From assembly GCA_011048475.1 (NCBI GenBank), contig DSDZ01000473.1, positions 1 through 8,513 on the forward strand: a DNA stretch of 8,513 nucleotides. The letters are read 5' to 3'. This stretch comes from Bacteroides sp. Lineage in GTDB: Bacteria > Bacteroidota > Bacteroidia > Bacteroidales > GCA-2748055. The position numbers and the translations under genes were made by a program. Under the pieces are notes generated by a model, which was given only the letters and a program-made list of their open reading frames with translations, was not told where the DNA came from and ran no database searches. Below are positions 1 through 6,758 of the stretch, one piece after another (the stretch's first letter is position 1; each line of letters starts with the position of its first letter).

Positions 1-2
1 CC

Positions 3-476
3 CTGTATCTGAGAAGCGAGCAGAGCACCACATCACCGGGCACGCCGCTGTTTACCATGCCCTTCGAGGTGGAAATGTTCCTGGCTGACGGATCCATGGT
101 GCGGGAGAGGCTGCTGCAGGATGAAGCGGCGGAGCTGTTCCGCATCCCGGTGGGGGGACCGGTGCAACAGGTGGTCTTCGACCCGGACAATGATATCCTG
201 AAGACGGTAAGCCTGATCCGCACCACCCCGTCCGAGGGCTCCTTCAGTTTCGGTCCCAATCCGGTGAAGGACCAGCTCAATGTGGAACTGTTCCAGAGGG
301 GACCGGTCCGGGAGATCACCATTTACAGCTACAGCGGCCAGGAGGTTTTCAGGATGACAGATCCTCCCAATCCCGTCACAATTGACGTGAACCGGCTGGC
401 CAGCGGTCCGTACCTGCTCATGCTGCGCGACGGAACCCGGACATACATGGAACGGATCGTGAAGATAGCGGAGTAG
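3..476 (+). CDS. C-terminal part of a secreted T9SS cargo protein, probably an M1-family metallopeptidase (5' end outside window)
   Basis: The frame is open from the window edge to the TAG at 474-476, so this is the last 157 residues of a longer protein. The first ~65 residues (TPLFTMPFEVEMFLADGS, then PVQQVVFDPDNDILK) look like the beta-sandwich module that follows the catalytic domain in Bacteroidota M1 aminopeptidases. The HExxH zinc site itself is outside the window, so the peptidase call is inference. The last ~78 residues are a typical type A sorting domain of the type IX secretion system: it opens with FSFGPNPVKDQLNVEL, then ITIYSYSGQEVF, LASGPYLLML and a final ERIVKIAE. That domain directs export across the outer membrane and is normally cleaved, often with attachment of the cargo to a surface glycolipid. 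The T9SS tail is much more certain than the M1 identity. Confidence 0.75.
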   Translation: MYLRSEQSTTSPGTPLFTMPFEVEMFLADGSMVRERLLQDEAAELFRIPVGGPVQQVVFDPDNDILKTVSLIRTTPSEGSFSFGPNPVKDQLNVELFQRGPVREITIYSYSGQEVFRMTDPPNPVTIDVNRLASGPYLLMLRDGTRTYMERIVKIAE

Positions 477-510
477 AGCGCTGTTTTGTTATCAGCGCCG
501 TTTTGTTATC
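477..510. repeat. 17-bp tandem direct repeat, two copies
   Basis: Immediately after the stop codon of the first gene, the unit AGCGCYGTTTTGTTATC occurs twice head to tail (477-493 and 494-510) with one difference (T at 482, C at 499). The duplication builds a hairpin across the unit junction and places TTTG boxes upstream of a possible -7 element. It may be a chance duplication or a paired protein-binding site. Confidence 0.8.
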
Positions 511-513
511 TTT
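478..513 (+). terminator. Possible intrinsic terminator after the T9SS cargo gene
   Basis: GCGCTG (478-483) and CAGCGC (493-498) form a perfect 6-bp GC-rich stem with a 9-nt loop. It is followed by CGTTTTGTTATCTTT, which is T-rich but broken by G, A and C. It starts 1 nt after the stop codon, the expected place. The stem is short and the tail imperfect, so strength is doubtful. Confidence 0.4.
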
Positions 514-514
514 A
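485..514 (+). promoter_or_regulatory. Candidate Bacteroidota sigma-ABfr-type promoter for the GH3 gene
   Basis: TTTG at 485-488, an 18-nt spacer, then TATCTTTA at 507-514 matches the Bacteroidota pattern TTTG / TAnnTTTG at 7 of 8 positions in the -7 box (last base A instead of G). The spacer is about 1 nt shorter than usual. Transcription would begin near 520, leaving a ~45-nt leader before the ATG at 565. The element overlaps the tandem repeat and the terminator-like hairpin. Confidence 0.35.
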
Positions 515-564
515 AGGCCCCATGACCGCGATCATCCGATAACTCCTTATAAAACCTGCCGATT

Positions 565-3153
565 ATGAAATATGCAAGAGTATTGACCGTGTTCTCTCTG
601 GGCGCATTTTTTGCGTGCAATGCTCCCGTTGAATATCCTTATCAGGATACCAGGCTCGCCTTCGAGGAGCGGGCAAAAGACCTGGTTTCCAGGATGACCC
701 TGGAAGAGAAGGTGAGCCAGCTGACCAATGCAGCCGCAGCTGTGGAGCGACTGGGGATCCCGCAGTATGACTGGTGGAACGAATGCCTGCACGGTGTGGC
801 CAGGGCCGGGAAGGCTACCGTCTTTCCCCAGGCCATCGGAATGGCCGCCACCTTCGACCGTGAGCTGATGTTCCGCATGGCTGACATCACCTCAACGGAA
901 GCCAGGGCCAAGTACAATGATTTCATATCCAGGGGCAGTAGGGAGCGTTACCAGGGACTTACCTTCTGGTCGCCCAACATCAATATTTTCAGGGACCCCA
1001 GGTGGGGCAGGGGACATGAGACCTATGGCGAGGACCCCTACCTGACAGGGGAACTGGGCGTGCAGTTCATCAGGGGGCTCCAGGGGAATGATGACCGCTA
1101 TTTCAAGGTGGTGGCCACCTCGAAGCATTATGCGGTGCACAGCGGGCCCGAACCCCTCAGGCATGAATTCGATGCGGTGACCAGCGAACGGGATTTCAGG
1201 GACACCTACCTTCCGGCTTTTAAAAAGACCGTGGAGGAGGGGAAGGTCTATTCGGTCATGTGCGCATACAACCGGTACATGGGTGAGCCCTGCTGCGGAA
1301 GCAGCTGGCTTCAGGAGGAACTCCTGCGGGGTGAACTGGGATTCGATGGATACATCGTATCGGACTGCGGGGCCATCCGGGATTTTCATTCCGGGCATGA
1401 TGTGGTCGGGACCAGGGAGGAAGCCGCTGCATTGGGGGTGCTTTCCGGGACCGATCTCAATTGCGGAAATGTCTACCCGGCACTGGTCGAGGCCGTCAGC
1501 AAGGGGCTGATCACCGAAGAGCAGATCGATGTTTCGGTGGAACGGCTGATGCTGGCCAGGATGAAACTCGGGATGTTCGATCCCGACGAAATGGTGCCCT
1601 GGTCCGATGTCCCTTATGAAGTGGTTTCCAGTCCCGAACACCGGCTGGTGGCACTTGAAATGGCCAGGAAGTCCATTGTCCTTCTGAAAAATGAAAACGG
1701 GGCGCTGCCCCTGGACAGGGACCTCAGAAAAGTGGCCGTGATCGGTCCCAATGCGGACAATGTGACCACCCAGTACGGGAACTACAACGGGTTCCCGGTA
1801 AATCCCGTGAGCGTTTACCAGGGGATCAAAGCCAAACTGGGTGAAATGGGCGAGGCCCGGTACGCGCTGGGAAGCCCTTTTCACCAGGACATTCCCTATC
1901 CGGTCCCGGTTCCGGGGGAGGTCCTTTACACCGATGAAGCACTTTCGGAGCAGGGGGTCACCGGCAGCTATTATCCGGACCTGGATGGGGAAGCGGAACC
2001 GGTGGTAGAGCGGACCGATCCAGCGATCAATGTTTACTGGTGGGACGGACAGCCTCCCGTGGAAGGGCTAACGGATGACGCCTACCGGGTGGAATGGAGC
2101 GGTTACCTGGTCCCCCGCAAAAACGGACTGCATTCCATCGGAACGGAAGGCCGGGGCGCACAGCTGGTCTTTGACGGCGACACCCTCAGGGGGCGCCGGG
2201 GAATGGGGCGGATGGAACGGGAACTCAGGGCCGGTCAGCCCTATCCCTTCAAGGTGGTCCTCCGCGACCGCAGGGGCGATGCCACCTGCACACTGAACTG
2301 GCTGGAGCCGGACATGAACCTGATGCAGGAAGCCCTGCAGCTGGCCGGCTGGGCCGACCACGTGGTGCTAGTGATGGGGCTGAACGCCCGCATGGAAGGG
2401 GAAGAGATGAGGGGCTTTCATGTGGATGGGTTTGAAGGGGGCGACAGGACATCCCTGGATCTGCCGGAGGTACAGCAGCAACTCATCCGCCGCATGGCCG
2501 CCACCGGGAAGCAGGTCACCCTGGTCCTCATGTCCGGATCCGCCCTGTCCGTCAACTGGGAAAACGAACACCTGGACGGCATCCTTCAGGCATGGTATCC
2601 CGGCGAAGCCGGGGGAACAGCCGTGGCGGATGTGCTCTTCGGTGATTACAATCCCGCGGGAAGGCTGCCGGTCACCTTCTACAGGTCCGTCAGCGACCTT
2701 CCTGATTTCAAGGATTATGCAATGGATGGAAGGACGTACAGGTACTTCGAAGGGGAGGTGCTGTACCCTTTCGGGTACGGTTTGAGCTATACCACCTTTG
2801 CATATGAAAACCTGATCCTCGAAAAGGATGAGATCTCCCCTTCGGAGGAGGTAACAATCAGCGTGGATGTGACCAACACGGGGAAATCGGGCGGCGAAGA
2901 GGTGGTCCAGTTGTACGTCAGGGATGTGGAGTCCGATGTGCCAAGACCGCTGAAGGACCTTCGCGGATTCGAAAGGGTATGGATCGATGCCGGGGAAACG
3001 GTGACCGTCACCATGACACTGGGCCCGGATGAGCTGGCATACTACGACACCGGGCAGGGGGAATACATGGTGGAACCGGGGGTGCTTGACATTCTTGTGG
3101 GACCCTCCTCAGCTGCAGAGGGACAACTGTCAGCCAGCCTGACCGTCCGCTGA
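565..3153 (+). CDS. Glycoside hydrolase family 3 beta-xylosidase/beta-glucosidase with PA14 insert, predicted lipoprotein
   Basis: This is a complete 862-residue exo-glycosidase that should release terminal beta-linked xylose or glucose from oligosaccharides in the envelope. Residues 1-17 form a hydrophobic signal ending in GAFFAC, so Cys18 is the likely lipidated residue. The N-terminal GH3 barrel spans about 35-340 with WWNECLHGVARAG (70-82), SPNINIFRDPRWGRG (136-150), KHYAVHSGP (187-195) and the nucleophile motif IVSDCGAI, giving Asp267 as nucleophile. The alpha/beta domain runs from about 365 and is interrupted at about 455-585 by a PA14 domain. It resumes with GLNARMEGEE (605-614) and EGGDRTSLDLP, where Glu624 is a candidate acid/base. 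A fibronectin III-like domain closes the protein (about 760-860). The SDC context and GTDLNC motif (296-300) favour the beta-xylosidase branch over typical beta-glucosidases, which often have SDW. The length matches Prevotella/Bacteroides GH3-PA14 xylosidases. The exact substrate, including possible alpha-arabinofuranosidase activity, cannot be fixed from sequence. The gene is monocistronic here and converges on galK. Confidence 0.93.
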   Translation: MKYARVLTVFSLGAFFACNAPVEYPYQDTRLAFEERAKDLVSRMTLEEKVSQLTNAAAAVERLGIPQYDWWNECLHGVARAGKATVFPQAIGMAATFDRELMFRMADITSTEARAKYNDFISRGSRERYQGLTFWSPNINIFRDPRWGRGHETYGEDPYLTGELGVQFIRGLQGNDDRYFKVVATSKHYAVHSGPEPLRHEFDAVTSERDFRDTYLPAFKKTVEEGKVYSVMCAYNRYMGEPCCGSSWLQEELLRGELGFDGYIVSDCGAIRDFHSGHDVVGTREEAAALGVLSGTDLNCGNVYPALVEAVSKGLITEEQIDVSVERLMLARMKLGMFDPDEMVPWSDVPYEVVSSPEHRLVALEMARKSIVLLKNENGALPLDRDLRKVAVIGPNADNVTTQYGNYNGFPVNPVSVYQGIKAKLGEMGEARYALGSPFHQDIPYPVPVPGEVLYTDEALSEQGVTGSYYPDLDGEAEPVVERTDPAINVYWWDGQPPVEGLTDDAYRVEWSGYLVPRKNGLHSIGTEGRGAQLVFDGDTLRGRRGMGRMERELRAGQPYPFKVVLRDRRGDATCTLNWLEPDMNLMQEALQLAGWADHVVLVMGLNARMEGEEMRGFHVDGFEGGDRTSLDLPEVQQQLIRRMAATGKQVTLVLMSGSALSVNWENEHLDGILQAWYPGEAGGTAVADVLFGDYNPAGRLPVTFYRSVSDLPDFKDYAMDGRTYRYFEGEVLYPFGYGLSYTTFAYENLILEKDEISPSEEVTISVDVTNTGKSGGEEVVQLYVRDVESDVPRPLKDLRGFERVWIDAGETVTVTMTLGPDELAYYDTGQGEYMVEPGVLDILVGPSSAAEGQLSASLTVR

Positions 3154-3158
3154 CCCGC

Positions 3159-4325
3159 TCAGGGTTCCATCCGTTTTGAACCGTCTCCGATCTCGGCCAC
3201 GTAGAAGTCGGCCTGGAGTGCGGTCTTTTCCGCATAGCCGGCACCCACATCCCGGATGAAGTCTTCCACGGCATTTTCAGCGACGATGCTGACGGTACAT
3301 CCGCCAAATCCGGCGCCCGTCATCCTGCTTCCGACGGTACCGTCGATTTTCGCGGCTTCCTCCACCAGTGTATCGAGTTCGCGACCTGTGACCTCATAAT
3401 CATCCCTCAGGGAGTGGTGGGACTGGTACATCAGCTCCCCGAAGGTGGCGATGTCGCTTTTGTTCAGGGCGTCTACCGCGGCGAGGGTCCGGCTGTTCTC
3501 TGAGATCACGTGCCGTGCTCTTTTCAGAACCACTTCATCGGGGATCAGTTGGGCATGTTTTTCGAACTCCTCCATGGTCAGGTCACTCAGGTTCCGGATG
3601 GATTTCCCCCTGCGAAGTGCCTCCACGGCTGCCTCGCACTGTGCCCTTCGTTCATTGTATTTCGAATCGGCCAGTCCCCTTCTCTTATTTGTATTTGCGA
3701 TCACGATCTTCATCCCTTCAAGCCTGAACGGCACCCTTTCATACTCCAGGGTGTCGCAGTTAAGGAACAGGGCATGGTCCTTCAGGCCCAGCCCGGAGGC
3801 AAACTGATCCATGATCCCGCAGTTTACCCCTACGAAGAGGTTCTCAGCCCTCTGGGATAGACGGGCCAGGGACATGCGGTCCATTCCGAACCGGTACAGA
3901 TCGTTCATGGCAAAGGCGGTGGCCATTTCGATGGATGCCGATGAGGAAAGTCCCGCCCCGTTGGGGATGTCCCCCGAATAGAGCAGATCCATTCCTTCCA
4001 CTTCCAGTGCCAGCTTCCGGAATTCGTTCAGAACACCGACCGGATAGTTGATCCAGGACTTTCCTTCCCTCTCGAAAGGTTCGTTCAGATTTACCTCGCC
4101 CCTGTGGTCAAAATTGGTCGTGGCGAAACGCACTATCCGGCTTCCGTTTATCCTCACCAGAAGATAGGTGCCGAAGGTGAGGGCGCACGGGAACACATAC
4201 CCCCCGTTGTAATCGGTATGTTCGCCGATCAGGTTGACCCTTCCGGGTGAAAAATAGACCGATACGGGATCATCCGATGCGCCGAACAGCCTGTTCATGG
4301 TCATTTTAAGTTCCGCTGGATTCAT
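3159..4325 (-). CDS. galK: Galactokinase
   Basis: This complete 388-residue GHMP-family kinase phosphorylates alpha-D-galactose at C1 using ATP, the first committed step of the Leloir pathway, in the cytoplasm. All three family motifs are intact. The galactokinase signature GRVNLIGEHTDYNGG (28-42) contains Arg29 and the sugar-binding Glu35, His36 and Asp38. The ATP-binding loop is GDIPNGAGLSSSASIE (118-133). The C-terminal motif is GSRMTGAGFGGCT (332-344). Asp173 in GIMDQF is the expected catalytic base. The length is normal for bacterial GalK. The ATG at 4325 is preceded by GGAG about 3 nt upstream and a -7 box, supporting this start over the internal Met8 or Met10. No galT, galE, aldose epimerase or galactose transporter lies in the window, so the gene stands alone here. 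Its stop is only 5 bp from the GH3 stop on the opposite strand, and I see no convincing terminator in that gap. Confidence 0.97.
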   Translation of the reverse strand: MNPAELKMTMNRLFGASDDPVSVYFSPGRVNLIGEHTDYNGGYVFPCALTFGTYLLVRINGSRIVRFATTNFDHRGEVNLNEPFEREGKSWINYPVGVLNEFRKLALEVEGMDLLYSGDIPNGAGLSSSASIEMATAFAMNDLYRFGMDRMSLARLSQRAENLFVGVNCGIMDQFASGLGLKDHALFLNCDTLEYERVPFRLEGMKIVIANTNKRRGLADSKYNERRAQCEAAVEALRRGKSIRNLSDLTMEEFEKHAQLIPDEVVLKRARHVISENSRTLAAVDALNKSDIATFGELMYQSHHSLRDDYEVTGRELDTLVEEAAKIDGTVGSRMTGAGFGGCTVSIVAENAVEDFIRDVGAGYAEKTALQADFYVAEIGDGSKRMEP

Positions 4326-4348
4326 CTGCTCCGTTTTTGGTGTGAAGC

Positions 4349-4356
4349 CAAAAGTA
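4349..4356 (-). promoter_or_regulatory. -7 promoter box for galK
   Basis: On the minus strand the sequence reads TACTTTTG, a perfect TAnnTTTG Bacteroidota -7 element, 23 nt upstream of the galK ATG. No TTTG box sits at the usual distance upstream, so the -33 element is weak or absent. Transcription would start about 15 nt before the start codon, giving a very short leader. Confidence 0.5.
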
Positions 4357-4395
4357 AAAAAAATATTGATTTCCCTATCTGTGCGCCAATTTTAC

Positions 4396-4403
4396 TACTT
4401 TTG
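4396..4403 (+). promoter_or_regulatory. -7 promoter box for the PAP2-GT operon
   Basis: TACTTTTG is a perfect TAnnTTTG element 25 nt upstream of the ATG at 4429. It is identical to the galK box and points the other way. It predicts transcription from about 4410, which rules out the longer reading frame starting at 4297 inside galK. No clear -33 TTTG is present. Confidence 0.5.
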
Positions 4404-4428
4404 GGCGATCCATACACAACGGACTGAC

Positions 4429-5097
4429 ATGGAGCGAAATATTTCCCGAAAGAATTTGTATACCAATGCATTTCTGATCGCATCCCTGGTCCTGATCCTG
4501 GCTGCGGTGGTCCTCTGCCTGGCACTTCCCAGGGAAACGGTCCATCTGGCATTTAACAGTTTCCACAGCCGTTTCCTGGATTTCCTTTTCAGGGGATGGA
4601 CCCTGCTGGGAAGCGGGGTGGGAGCCCTGGCGATCATCCTGGTCACCCTGTTCTTCAGGATCCGGTACACCCTGATCCTTCTTGCGGGATTTGCCATCTC
4701 CGGCATTTCCGTGCAGCTGCTGAAGCACCTCTTCTTCAGCGGGGCCGCCAGACCGGTCAAATATTTCGAACTTGCAGGTTCGGGCGCCGACCTGTACCTG
4801 GTGCCGGGGGTGGATCTCCACTCATGGTACAGTTTTCCTTCGGGTCACAGTGCCACCGCCTTTGCGCTGTTATTTGGAATATCATTAATTTTGAAAAACA
4901 ACTGGGTCCGCATGCTGGCCCTGGTCCTGGCAGCGGGAGTGGCATATTCCCGGATCTATTTGTCACAGCACTTCCTGATCGATGTGACCGGGGGTGCGGT
5001 GATCGGCTTGCTGGCAGGGTACCTGGGCTGGTGGTGGATCAACAGGTATAACCGCAGGTGGCTCCGGCAGTCCCTGCCTGAAGCAATACGTCGATGA
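4429..5097 (+). CDS. PAP2-family membrane phosphatase (candidate lipid A or polyprenyl-lipid phosphatase)
   Basis: This 222-residue integral membrane protein has the three parts of the PAP2 active site: Lys99 with Arg108-Pro109 (motif 1, spaced KX8RP), PSGH at 137-140 with His140 as general acid, and SRIYLSQHFLID (174-185), a perfect SRX5HX3D with His181 as the expected nucleophile. About five to six hydrophobic segments are visible (roughly 12-33, 60-77, 80-98, 140-156, 160-173, 186-204), and the active site should face the periplasm. Such enzymes dephosphorylate lipids such as undecaprenyl diphosphate, phosphatidylglycerol phosphate or lipid A (LpxE/LpxF type), and sequence alone does not separate these. 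The frame could extend to an ATG at 4297, but that overlaps galK and precedes the promoter box, so 4429 is preferred. Its stop overlaps the next start as ATGA, implying translational coupling with the ArnT-like gene and a shared lipid-related role. Confidence 0.88.
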   Translation: MERNISRKNLYTNAFLIASLVLILAAVVLCLALPRETVHLAFNSFHSRFLDFLFRGWTLLGSGVGALAIILVTLFFRIRYTLILLAGFAISGISVQLLKHLFFSGAARPVKYFELAGSGADLYLVPGVDLHSWYSFPSGHSATAFALLFGISLILKNNWVRMLALVLAAGVAYSRIYLSQHFLIDVTGGAVIGLLAGYLGWWWINRYNRRWLRQSLPEAIRR

Positions 5098-6758
5098 GGG
5101 TAAAGAACAAACCGGTGCTCGTTTACCTGGGAATCCTTGCTTTTTCGCTTGTGTTCCTGCTGCCCTTTCTGGGTGCCGTGCACCTTTTTGACTGGGATGA
5201 GATCAATTTCGCCGAATCGGCGAGGGAGATGATCGTTACAGGCGATTATGTAACCGTCCAGATCGACTATGAGCCTTTCTGGGAGAAGCCGCCGCTCTTT
5301 TTCTGGCTGCAGGTGCTTTCCATGAAGTTCTTCGGGATCAACGAATTTGCCGCCCGGTTCCCCAATTTTCTTTGCGGGATCGCATCGCTTGCAGTCCTGT
5401 TCTACCTGGGGAAGCGATTGTACGGGGACCGTTTCGGGATCCTGTGGGCGCTCTCTTACGGTGCAGCCATCCTGCCATTCTTTTATTTCAAGTCGGGGAT
5501 CATCGATCCCTGGTTCAACCTTTTCATCTTCATGGGGATTGCCTGGTTCGTGTTCTACCTGGACCCGGACCGGAATCAGAAAAGGGTCCGGAACATCATC
5601 CTCTCGGCCTTCTTTTTCGGGCTGGCGGTACTGACCAAGGGTCCCGTGGCCATCCTGGTGTTCCTGATCTGTTTTCTGGTCTTTCTGATCTTCAGGCGTT
5701 TCAGGCTGTCAACCACAGCCGGGCATGTGGGATTGTTCATCCTGGTGCTCACCCTGACCGGAGGCACCTGGTTTTTGCTTCAGGTGATAAACGGTAACAG
5801 CCATATCCTCAGGGATTTCATAGACTATCAGATCCGGTTGTTCTCCACCTATGATGCCGGACACAGCGGGTTTTTCGCCTACCACCTGGTGGTGGTCCTG
5901 CTGGGCGTCTTCCCCGCATCGGTGATTGCCATGAAAAGTTTCACCAAAAAATCGGAGAGCAGGGAACTGCAGCGGATCTTCCGGCAATGGATGTCCATCA
6001 TGTTCTGGGTGGTGCTGATCCTTTTCTCCATCGTCAAGACCAAGATCCTCCACTACAGTTCACTGACCTATTTCCCGCTCACCTTCCTGTCCGCCTGGGT
6101 CTGGGACAAATGGCTTGACAGGAAGCTGGAGGTCGGAACCTGGCAGGTGATCCTCCTCTGGCTGATCGCACTTCTTTACGGAGCGGCTGCCATTGCGCTC
6201 CCCCTGGCAGCAACCCATCCGGGATGGCTGACAGAAAGAGGATTCGGATTTTTGGATGAATTTACCCGGAGCGCACTCCAGGCCGAGGTGCACTGGAGCG
6301 GATACGAATGGCTGATCGGGATCTTCCTGCTTGCCGGGATCACCTTTTCCCTGATCCAGATCCTCAGGAGGAATCCCGTCGGAATGCTGCTGCTTCACGT
6401 TGTCACGCTTCTCTTTGTTGCCACTTCCATGTACCTGTTCACCGGCCGGATCGAAGGCTATACCCAGCGGACCGCCGTGAAATTTTTCAAGGAGCTCAGA
6501 GGCCGTGATGTATACGTGAACACCCTGGGTTACAAAAGCTATGCCCATTTGTTCTATTTCGGGAAACAACCTCCGGAAGATCCGGAAAAGGACCGGGCGG
6601 AATGGTTGCTCAACCATGTGCCGGACAAGGATGCCTATTTTGTGATCAGGGTGGACAAAAAGGAACAGTACCTTGAACGATATCCCGAACTGGAGGTGCT
6701 TCGTGAGAAGAACGGATTCGTTTTTACGGTGAAAAGAGCCGGGAGGGACCATGATTGA
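5094..6758 (+). CDS. ArnT-like GT-C glycosyltransferase (PMT/GT83 family membrane protein)
   Basis: This 554-residue polytopic membrane protein is predicted to move a sugar from a polyprenyl-phosphate carrier to an acceptor on the periplasmic face of the inner membrane. After a first membrane segment (about 8-28), the first periplasmic loop carries FDWDEINFAESAREM (32-46) with Asp35-Glu36, then GDYV, then the hallmark FWEKPPLFFW (62-71), as in ArnT (4-amino-arabinose transferase) and its relatives. Further family marks are FAARFPN (85-91), LTKGP (180-184) and KTKILHYSSLTYFPL (315-329). About 12 hydrophobic segments end near residue 449, followed by a soluble ~100-residue C-terminal part that is likely periplasmic. 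The length matches ArnT (~550). The start overlaps the PAP2 stop by 4 nt, and the end overlaps the GT2 start by 8 nt. No arnB, arnA or arnD is nearby, so the sugar is probably not 4-amino-arabinose. The acceptor could be lipid A, another glycolipid or a protein. Confidence 0.88.
   Translation: MRVKNKPVLVYLGILAFSLVFLLPFLGAVHLFDWDEINFAESAREMIVTGDYVTVQIDYEPFWEKPPLFFWLQVLSMKFFGINEFAARFPNFLCGIASLAVLFYLGKRLYGDRFGILWALSYGAAILPFFYFKSGIIDPWFNLFIFMGIAWFVFYLDPDRNQKRVRNIILSAFFFGLAVLTKGPVAILVFLICFLVFLIFRRFRLSTTAGHVGLFILVLTLTGGTWFLLQVINGNSHILRDFIDYQIRLFSTYDAGHSGFFAYHLVVVLLGVFPASVIAMKSFTKKSESRELQRIFRQWMSIMFWVVLILFSIVKTKILHYSSLTYFPLTFLSAWVWDKWLDRKLEVGTWQVILLWLIALLYGAAAIALPLAATHPGWLTERGFGFLDEFTRSALQAEVHWSGYEWLIGIFLLAGITFSLIQILRRNPVGMLLLHVVTLLFVATSMYLFTGRIEGYTQRTAVKFFKELRGRDVYVNTLGYKSYAHLFYFGKQPPEDPEKDRAEWLLNHVPDKDAYFVIRVDKKEQYLERYPELEVLREKNGFVFTVKRAGRDHD

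Noticed and set aside
892..1884. Long open frame (330 codons) on the minus strand inside the GH3 gene
   Set aside because: Antisense to a gene with all GH3 motifs intact. The protein is rich in Pro, His and Gly with no recognisable domain, as expected from a GC-rich shadow frame.
3150..3172. Possible bidirectional terminator between GH3 and galK (ACCC...GGGT)
   Set aside because: Only four base pairs and no T-run on either side; not enough to call a terminator.
4297..4428. N-terminal extension of the PAP2 protein to an ATG at 4297
   Set aside because: It would overlap galK and start upstream of the -7 box at 4396-4403. The added residues resemble no part of a PAP2 protein.
4723..4758. PAP2 motif 1 with KX8RP instead of the classic KX6RP as a sign of inactivity
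   Set aside because: Motifs 2 and 3 are perfect, and from memory a two-residue longer spacing is seen in other Bacteroidota PAP2 proteins, so it does not argue for loss of function.
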